Assembly: GCA_030606095.1 (NCBI GenBank)
Contig: JAUWHC010000027.1
Coordinates: 1-13,579 of the forward strand
Reading direction: 5' to 3'
Source: Promethearchaeota archaeon
GTDB lineage: Archaea; Asgardarchaeota; Lokiarchaeia; Sigyniarchaeales; SOKP01
Length of the DNA: 13,579 nt
Shown here: one piece after another, positions 6,616-12,012 of the stretch
How the letters are laid out: every line of letters begins with the position of its first letter
Position numbering within the stretch: the stretch's first letter is position 1
The notes under the pieces: model-generated
What the model was told of the DNA's origin: nothing
Databases searched by the model: none
Seen by the model: the letters and a program-made list of their open reading frames with translations, nothing else
Program-made: the position numbers and the translations under genes

Positions 6616-8094
6616 TTATCGGCTAACCAATCCACGTTTTACAAACATATCCTTTAATTCAGATATAATTTCCCTTCTTCCCGCTCCAAAATCACTTCCA
6701 GCGTTTGTAGTAATATTAGGAGGCGGCGGCGGAGGTTTTAGAGAATCAAGAGTTACAAAACTTTGTTTAGCAACTGATTGAGGCGCTATCGGTGGCGTGG
6801 CTTTTTGAGAGGTAGCCGATAATGATGCTTTTGCTGATTTTATTTTTTTCGCAGTGATTTTATCACTTTCAGTATCTTCCTTTTCTATAGCTTCTGGAGC
6901 TGTAATAGACTTTAATCGTTTGGGGGGTCCTGCAGCCCCTTTTAATTTTTTACCTTTTTTGAATGGATCAACATCTTTACTTTTTTTTTTCTTCTTATCT
7001 TTGCCTTCTAATTTTTGGTTGTCTGAAATATATTCAATAGGCACCTTTTCAAACGGAACTGTAAAAAGAGATTGCGAAATATCAGAGGGTACTAATCTGA
7101 ATAGCACGCGTTTAACTTCTGAGAGTTCGGCTGCAACTTTATCCATAAGTTTAAGATTAATATCCAAAATTCTTTGAAGTTTATCTTCAATGTTGGGTAA
7201 AATTGTACTTGAATCTAATTCTGATTTCTCTTTTGAAAATATTTTTTTAATACTTTTTGCAATCTCTGGTTCGCTTGAGTAAAAATTATAAATACTTGTA
7301 GGTGTGATATCAAAATTCCATGATTTTTCGCTATTCATAAAAACTGTCGAGATTTTATCAGTTAAATACTCCACTTTAATTTGAAAATCAGGATCGTTAA
7401 CAATATCAGAATCTGCTTTATTTAATAAAATTACAAAGTAAGGACTTTCATTTAAAAAAGCAAGAATATTAATCAATTCGCTCAAATACTCGACAGCTGC
7501 ATCGTATCTAACATCATCTTGAGAATCAAATACAAAAATTAGGACATCTACTTGGATAAAGAATCTTTCAGGGGATTCGAGATATTCTTCAATATTATCT
7601 TTTTGTCCTCCTAGGTCCCATAGAATAAGATCTAACTTATCAGATTGATATTCTTCAACATTTGCCCCTATTGTTGGCTCTAAATTGATCATATCTTGGT
7701 AATTAATATCATTAATTAATCTATTAATAAGAGATGTTTTTCCCGCAAAATTAAGTCCCGCTACTACAACCTTCATTTTAGGTTTTTTCATGTATTGCGC
7801 TCTTTTGCTCCAAGCATTTGCTATTAGAATTGCTGCGATTAATGCATTTTTAAAGTTAGATTTATTAATAAATGCTTTTTTACTCAATCGTTCGTATTCC
7901 GAAATTTGAACCATGGAAAGGTCTCTTAGATTTTGAATATTAATCTTATTAAACTTTACAACATCTTCTTCGTCAATATTCTTCAACCTGTTAATTTCCA
8001 AATCGAGAATGTCTTTTAAGCTAGTAGGATAATAATCAATATTAAGAAAACGATCACAAAAATATTTTATAATTGTTTTAGCAGATTCGGACAT
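6616..8094 (-). CDS. Arf-like small GTPase with N-terminal helical domain and Pro/Lys-rich tail
   Basis: The 492 residues contain a GTPase core at about 105-290: G1 GLNFAGKTS (113-121), G2 T141 in EPTIGANVE, G3 WDLGGQ (159-164) with the catalytic-type Gln, G4 NKAD (225-228) and a G5-like TSI (266-268). The PTIGxNVE and WDxGGQ motifs are those of the Arf/Sar/SRbeta branch. Arf proteins are about 180 residues; this one has about 100 extra helical residues before the core and about 200 after it. The tail has a helix (about 300-345), a Lys-rich basic stretch (360-385), a disordered Ala/Pro/Ser segment, six prolines (454-459) and a final helix GRREIISELKDMFVKRG (472-488). No myristoylation Gly is present at residue 2, so membrane contact, if any, may use the basic tail. 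The gene diverges from the longin/Rag operon and shares its promoter region. No Shine-Dalgarno sequence is near the ATG; a leaderless message is plausible. Confidence 0.92.
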   Translation of the reverse strand: MSESAKTIIKYFCDRFLNIDYYPTSLKDILDLEINRLKNIDEEDVVKFNKINIQNLRDLSMVQISEYERLSKKAFINKSNFKNALIAAILIANAWSKRAQYMKKPKMKVVVAGLNFAGKTSLINRLINDINYQDMINLEPTIGANVEEYQSDKLDLILWDLGGQKDNIEEYLESPERFFIQVDVLIFVFDSQDDVRYDAAVEYLSELINILAFLNESPYFVILLNKADSDIVNDPDFQIKVEYLTDKISTVFMNSEKSWNFDITPTSIYNFYSSEPEIAKSIKKIFSKEKSELDSSTILPNIEDKLQRILDINLKLMDKVAAELSEVKRVLFRLVPSDISQSLFTVPFEKVPIEYISDNQKLEGKDKKKKKSKDVDPFKKGKKLKGAAGPPKRLKSITAPEAIEKEDTESDKITAKKIKSAKASLSATSQKATPPIAPQSVAKQSFVTLDSLKPPPPPPNITTNAGSDFGAGRREIISELKDMFVKRGLVSR

Positions 8095-8125
8095 AATTAA
8101 CTAATATATTTTCCTTTTTTAAATT

Positions 8126-8133
8126 TTTATAAA
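8126..8133 (-). promoter_or_regulatory. TATA box TTTATAAA for the Arf-like GTPase
   Basis: Minus-strand TTTTTATAAAAA is centred about 36 bases before the ATG at 8094. With the usual 25-27 base spacing, transcription would start about 10 bases before the ATG, agreeing with the lack of a nearby Shine-Dalgarno sequence. Confidence 0.4.
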
Positions 8134-8214
8134 AAGTAAAAGCGATCTAAGTTTTTTGTCTTATTAAAAGTAAAATAGTACAAATAAAGTGTAATTATTT
8201 AAAAACCAAAAGAA

Positions 8215-8243
8215 TATAAATAAGCTTTTATCCTATATTTATA
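8215..8243. promoter_or_regulatory. Facing TATA boxes: TATAAATA and TATTTATA inverted pair
   Basis: TATAAATA at 8215-8222 (plus strand) and its exact inverse TATTTATA at 8236-8243 are 13 bases apart, in the middle of the 255-base divergent region. Read outward through each other they predict leaders of about 107 bases for the longin gene and about 116 for the GTPase gene. The pair could equally be one operator palindrome with a spacer. Chance is possible in AT-rich DNA. Confidence 0.35.
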
Positions 8244-8349
8244 GATTTGTTGTAAAAAAATCTTAGATAATAATACATAATTATAATAAAAATTATTTGT
8301 ATTAATAATCCAAAGATAAAAAACATTTATTAAAGGTTTTGTAAATAAA

Positions 8350-9015
8350 ATGCAAAGTAACAACAATCCTAACGAAGAAATAACATCTCCTTACACATAT
8401 TTTAAAGAAGATTTAGACAAATTTCCATTTATTTTGATTATTGGAAAATATGACCATATACTAGGTCCGCGTGCTCTTTATTCATCTATTCTTCTTAGAG
8501 ACGAAAAATTTATTAAAAATTTATTAAGAGACGCATTAAATACAAAAAACCAATTTGTTATACTCGATTTTAATCTATTTTATTCACAGGTTTATAAAAT
8601 TGAAGTAGAAGACCCCACAGCTAGAGGGAGAAAACAATTATATGCTATTATTCTACTTCGAGATATTGATTATCCATTAATACCAATACTTCATTTTAAA
8701 AGAATAGAGATGATATTTCATAAAATTGGAAATGACAAGATTTTGATGGATGACACCCTAGCATTCAAGCATTTTTTTGAAGAGGTTAGAGATATCTACA
8801 TGAAGAAGGATGAAATCCTACCTTTAGAATCAATTAACATGCAAATACGTAGTGGAGTTAATACCATTCAAGGTTTTTGTGAATTAATTTTAGAACAAAA
8901 AAGAAGTGGAAAGGTTTCTGAACAGGATTTAACGAATTACATTGAAATGATGTTAGATTCGTGTAAAGAAATAATTGAAGCTCTTGAAAAACCAAAAGCG
9001 TCAACAATTAATTAA
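8350..9015 (+). CDS. FLCN/SMCR8-like longin-domain protein with degenerate DHp hairpin
   Basis: The 221 residues have two parts. Residues about 24-150 look like a longin fold: strand FPFILIIGKYD, then HILGPRALYSS, helices, strand VILDFNLFYSQVYKIEV, then DPTARGRKQLYAIILLRD. GPRALYS matches GPRTLFC near the start of human folliculin. D88-x-x-A-R92-G-x(4)-Y98-x-I-I matches folliculin's D-SLARG-FQRWY-SII with equal spacing, placing R92 at the GAP arginine finger (R164 in FLCN). Residues about 158-215 (SINMQIRSGVNTIQGFCELI onward) align with the HisKA hairpin of the kinase two genes downstream (MSHELRTPLNAIIGFTDLLL), with Met replacing the phosphoacceptor His and Gly replacing Pro. There is no DENN domain and no ATPase domain. 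It precedes a Rag-like GTPase gene by 24 bases and diverges from an Arf-like GTPase gene. Inferred role: regulator, perhaps GAP, of one of these GTPases. The longin call is good; the GAP role is a hypothesis. Confidence 0.78.
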   Translation: MQSNNNPNEEITSPYTYFKEDLDKFPFILIIGKYDHILGPRALYSSILLRDEKFIKNLLRDALNTKNQFVILDFNLFYSQVYKIEVEDPTARGRKQLYAIILLRDIDYPLIPILHFKRIEMIFHKIGNDKILMDDTLAFKHFFEEVRDIYMKKDEILPLESINMQIRSGVNTIQGFCELILEQKRSGKVSEQDLTNYIEMMLDSCKEIIEALEKPKASTIN

Positions 9016-9027
9016 TAATGATGTAAA

Positions 9028-9036
9028 AGGGATGAT
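9028..9036 (+). promoter_or_regulatory. Shine-Dalgarno-like AGGGATGAT before an ATT start at 9040
   Basis: GGG at 9029-9031 lies 8 bases before ATT at 9040, while the GATGAT part ends 3 bases before it. Another ATT at 9037 is also possible. The only nearby ATG (9032) is in another frame and meets a stop after eight codons. Confidence 0.4.
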
Positions 9037-9039
9037 ATT

Positions 9040-9918
9040 ATTAGCGATAAAAAATTAACGTTAGTAGGACCTCCTGGTGTTGGTAAAACTACAATAAAGG
9101 AAATCTATTTTGAGAAAGGCGATCCAATAACGCTTTTAGAGAATCCATTACTTCCTTCGAGAGGTGTAAATTCAAGTATATATTCTTTATTTAATTCTAA
9201 CTTAGGAATATTAGATTTAGCAGGGCAAGAAAACGATTTTTGGTTTTCTGAAAGCGGTAAGGAAGTTTTTAGCGAAAGTAGCATTATTTTTTGCATTTTT
9301 GATATTATGAATTCTGCAGAATCAATAATAAGATTTTTAGTGAACATTTATCAAATAAAAAAGGAACTCAATCTACACTCTTGTAAAATAATAGCCTTTT
9401 TACACAAAATAGATCTCGTAAGCCCCTCGTATGTTAATCAAAAAATTAAAGCAATAAAAAAGTTTATCACTATTCAACATCCAAGAGGCGGAGATTTTGA
9501 AATATTTAAAACATCAATCGGAAAGGATTTCTTTTATGATACTTATTATGTTATTTTAAACGCTTTAAATTCGCTTTTTCATCGTGATTTAATTCCAATT
9601 AACAAACAAGAGTTTTTAATCTTAAAGAAAGAGCTTTCAATTATTTTACAGTCTGATCACATTTCAAAATTTAACTCAGATTATTTAGTAGATAAATTTG
9701 ATTTAGATTTAGAAAAAGTTCACCTTCATATGCAAAGACTTGAGCATTTAGGGTTTATAAATAACTTCGACAACTTCAAATTTTTTAAATTAACGAATAA
9801 AGCTTATTATTTTAAAGTTGGTTGGGAAAAAGAGCAGCTTAATACTGAAGAGAGCAAAGAGAATAAAAATATTGAACTTTTCTATATTTTTTTATATCTG
9901 AATAAACAGAATGTGTAA
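9040..9918 (+). CDS. Rag/Gtr-like small GTPase with C-terminal winged-helix-like domain
   Basis: From ATT at 9040 the product has 292 residues. The GTPase domain (about 5-180) has P-loop GPPGVGKTT (10-18), a switch I stretch PSRGVNSS (39-46) with Ser where Thr is usual, G3 DLAGQE (59-64) with the catalytic-type Gln, and G4 HKID (122-125). HKxD instead of NKxD, followed by LV and by FKTSIGKDFFYD, is the pattern of Rag/Gtr GTPases (HKMDLV, then RTSIWDETLY in RagA). Eukaryotic Rags end in a roadblock domain. Here residues about 187-260 instead look like a winged helix (FNSDYLVDKFDLDLEKVHLH, then a recognition-type helix and LGFINNFDNFKFFKLT). The first in-frame ATG (9307) lies after the P-loop and G3 and would destroy the protein, so the start must be upstream; no ATG, GTG or TTG is available there. 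The gene lies between the longin gene and two kinase genes in an apparent operon. A missing base in the six-A run at 9049-9054 is an alternative explanation for the start. Confidence 0.85.
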   Translation: MSDKKLTLVGPPGVGKTTIKEIYFEKGDPITLLENPLLPSRGVNSSIYSLFNSNLGILDLAGQENDFWFSESGKEVFSESSIIFCIFDIMNSAESIIRFLVNIYQIKKELNLHSCKIIAFLHKIDLVSPSYVNQKIKAIKKFITIQHPRGGDFEIFKTSIGKDFFYDTYYVILNALNSLFHRDLIPINKQEFLILKKELSIILQSDHISKFNSDYLVDKFDLDLEKVHLHMQRLEHLGFINNFDNFKFFKLTNKAYYFKVGWEKEQLNTEESKENKNIELFYIFLYLNKQNV

Positions 9919-9953
9919 ATAATGAAAAATTCTTGAGAAAAACAAGGATTAAA

Positions 9954-9958
9954 GAGGA
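9954..9958 (+). promoter_or_regulatory. Shine-Dalgarno sequence GAGGA of the three-PAS kinase
   Basis: GAGGA ends 8 bases before the ATG at 9967. A stop (TAA at 9961) lies just upstream in the same frame, so this start is firm despite the protein beginning within a PAS-like tail sequence. Confidence 0.65.
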
Positions 9959-9966
9959 ATTAAGAA

Positions 9967-12000
9967 ATGAAATCTGTTTCATCAGTAGACATCAAAGAGC
10001 GTAAGAAAGTAGAAGAAGAATTAAGATTGTTGAGCCAGTATGCTCAAGATGCAATAATTCAAATGAATAGTGATGGTTTGATTACTTATTGGAATAAATC
10101 TGCAGAGAGATTATTTGGATATACTGAAAAAGAGGTGTTAAGCAAAAATCTACATTCTCTTCTTGCCCCTCAGCGTTATCACAAAGCTCATAAAATAGGT
10201 TTTTCTAAATTCAAAAAGTCTGGACAAGGTGCTGCTATTAATAAAACACTTGAATTAGAAGGAATAAAAAAAGATAGCGCAGAATTTCCAATAGAACTAT
10301 CTCTTTCAGCAGTTCAAATAAAAGGTGAATGGAATGCTATAGGAATTATTAGAGATATTTCAAAACGTAAAAAAATTGAGCAAAAACTAAGAGATTCTGA
10401 AGAAAAATTACGGACTTTATTTGATAATATTAACGACGCAATATATATTCTTGATTTAAAGGGTAATTTTATAAATGTCAATGCCACAGCATGTAAACGA
10501 TTAGGTTATGAGAAAAGAGAATTTTTACAAATGCATATACATGATATTAATGCACCAGAGTTGATTGCTGAAAATCCTCAATTGATTGATGAAAAATTAT
10601 GGATAGTAAAAGATATTGTTGAAACGGTGCATGTAGCAAAAAATGGGAAAAAGATTCCAGTAGAAATATATGGTAAGCAAAGTCTTTATCAAAATGAGCC
10701 CGCTATTATTGCAGTCTCTCGAGATATTACAAGACGTAAAATAACAGAAAAGCAATTAAAAGAATCTGAAAAGAAATACAAAATTCTGAGCAAAGAGTTA
10801 GAATTAATTCTGGACAATATCCCGGCATTGATATTTTATAAGGATACTAAAAACAACTTTATTCGCGTAAATCAATATATTGCTGATGCCCATAATATGA
10901 AAAAAAAAGAGTTGATCGGCAGAAGCCTTTTTGAGATTTATCCAAAAGATCAAGCACAAGCCTATTGGGATGATGATTTAGAGGTCATTACAAGTGGAAA
11001 ATCTAAATTAAATATCGAAGAGCCATGGGAAACTAAGGACGGTTTGAGATGGTTATTAACAAGCAAAATTCCTCTTATTGATGTAAATGGGGATGTTGCA
11101 AGAATTATTGTAACGTCAATAGATATTACAGAGCGAAAAAAGGGAGAAAGTTTAAAAAGAATATTCACTGAAAAGTTAGAAAAAGAAGTACAATATAGAA
11201 CTAAGGAACTTAATGATGCTTTAGAGAAACAAAAGTTATACTTGGATCAAATAGAAAAATCGTCTCGATTTAAGACTGAATTTTTAGCAACTATGTCTCA
11301 TGAATTAAGAACGCCGTTAAATGCAATTATTGGTTTTACAGATTTGCTTTTAGAAGGTATTTTTGGCAAATTAAATGAAGAACAACTAGAATATATAAAA
11401 GATATTGACGAGTCTTCCAACCATCTTTTGGATATGATAACTAATATTCTAGATATTTCAAGAATTGAATCCAGTCAAGTTACTATAAATATTGAAAAAA
11501 TTCAATTAAATAACTTAATTGATAATGTAATTTCAACATTAAGACCTTTATATAATGAAAAAGGATTAATTATTGATTTAAAGGGTTTGAAAAAAGAACA
11601 ATTAATATTTGCAGACAGAATAAAATTTAAACAGATAATTTATAACCTATTAAGTAATGCTATTAAGTTCACTGAGAAAGGAAAGGTAACTTTTGAATTT
11701 AGGGATAGCAAAGATATGTGGGAGTTTATTGTAAAAGATACAGGCATAGGAATCGCAGAAAAGGATTTTAATATAATATTTAAAGAGTTTAAGAGAGTTA
11801 AATCTGCTTATGTCGATTCCATACCAGGTTCAGGGTTAGGATTAGCCTTAACTAAGAGGATAGTTAACCTACATGAAGGAGATATCTTATTTACCAGTAA
11901 ATTAGGAAAGGGAACAGCTTTTACTTTTACAATCCCTAAAAATTTGAGTAGTAAAGTTAACCTTGAAAAAATCGTAAAATCCTTTTTGAGTAAATTATAA
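9967..12000 (+). CDS. Soluble histidine kinase: PAS-PAS-PAS-HisKA-HATPase
   Basis: The 677 residues have no membrane segment. Three PAS domains lie at about 20-138, 145-262 and 275-392, each ending in a PAC-type junction (IRDISKRKK, SRDITRRK, SIDITERKK). A coiled coil (about 393-432) leads to HisKA with H445 in MSHELRTPLNAIIGF, then HATPase_c with N564 in LLSNAIKFT, G1 DTGIGI (591-596) and G2 GSGLGLA (621-627). All catalytic boxes are intact. PAS3 is nearly the same as PAS1 of the kinase at 1171-3528, sharing QAQAYWDDDLEVI and EPWET. The first 19 residues (SVDIKERKKVEEEL) read like the tail of a further PAS domain that has been lost. It starts 48 bases after the Rag-like GTPase gene and ends 12 bases before the next kinase, so it belongs to the longin/GTPase operon. 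The ligand of the PAS domains is not evident. Confidence 0.93.
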   Translation: MKSVSSVDIKERKKVEEELRLLSQYAQDAIIQMNSDGLITYWNKSAERLFGYTEKEVLSKNLHSLLAPQRYHKAHKIGFSKFKKSGQGAAINKTLELEGIKKDSAEFPIELSLSAVQIKGEWNAIGIIRDISKRKKIEQKLRDSEEKLRTLFDNINDAIYILDLKGNFINVNATACKRLGYEKREFLQMHIHDINAPELIAENPQLIDEKLWIVKDIVETVHVAKNGKKIPVEIYGKQSLYQNEPAIIAVSRDITRRKITEKQLKESEKKYKILSKELELILDNIPALIFYKDTKNNFIRVNQYIADAHNMKKKELIGRSLFEIYPKDQAQAYWDDDLEVITSGKSKLNIEEPWETKDGLRWLLTSKIPLIDVNGDVARIIVTSIDITERKKGESLKRIFTEKLEKEVQYRTKELNDALEKQKLYLDQIEKSSRFKTEFLATMSHELRTPLNAIIGFTDLLLEGIFGKLNEEQLEYIKDIDESSNHLLDMITNILDISRIESSQVTINIEKIQLNNLIDNVISTLRPLYNEKGLIIDLKGLKKEQLIFADRIKFKQIIYNLLSNAIKFTEKGKVTFEFRDSKDMWEFIVKDTGIGIAEKDFNIIFKEFKRVKSAYVDSIPGSGLGLALTKRIVNLHEGDILFTSKLGKGTAFTFTIPKNLSSKVNLEKIVKSFLSKL

Positions 12001-12012
12001 AACATTTAAATT

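Noticed and set aside
6854..7177. Plus-strand frame of 107 codons inside the Arf-like gene
   Set aside because: It mirrors the Lys-rich tail (poly-Phe in reverse) and has no start signal; the GTPase frame is the real one.
9032..9055. ATG at 9032 as start of the Rag-like GTPase
   Set aside because: It is in another frame and stops after eight codons. It would only work with one extra base in the six-A run at 9049-9054, which is kept as an alternative but is not what the sequence shows.
9105..9347. Minus-strand frame across the P-loop region of the Rag-like gene
   Set aside because: The plus strand encodes P-loop, switch and DLAGQE motifs in a single frame, so the opposite frame is not coding.
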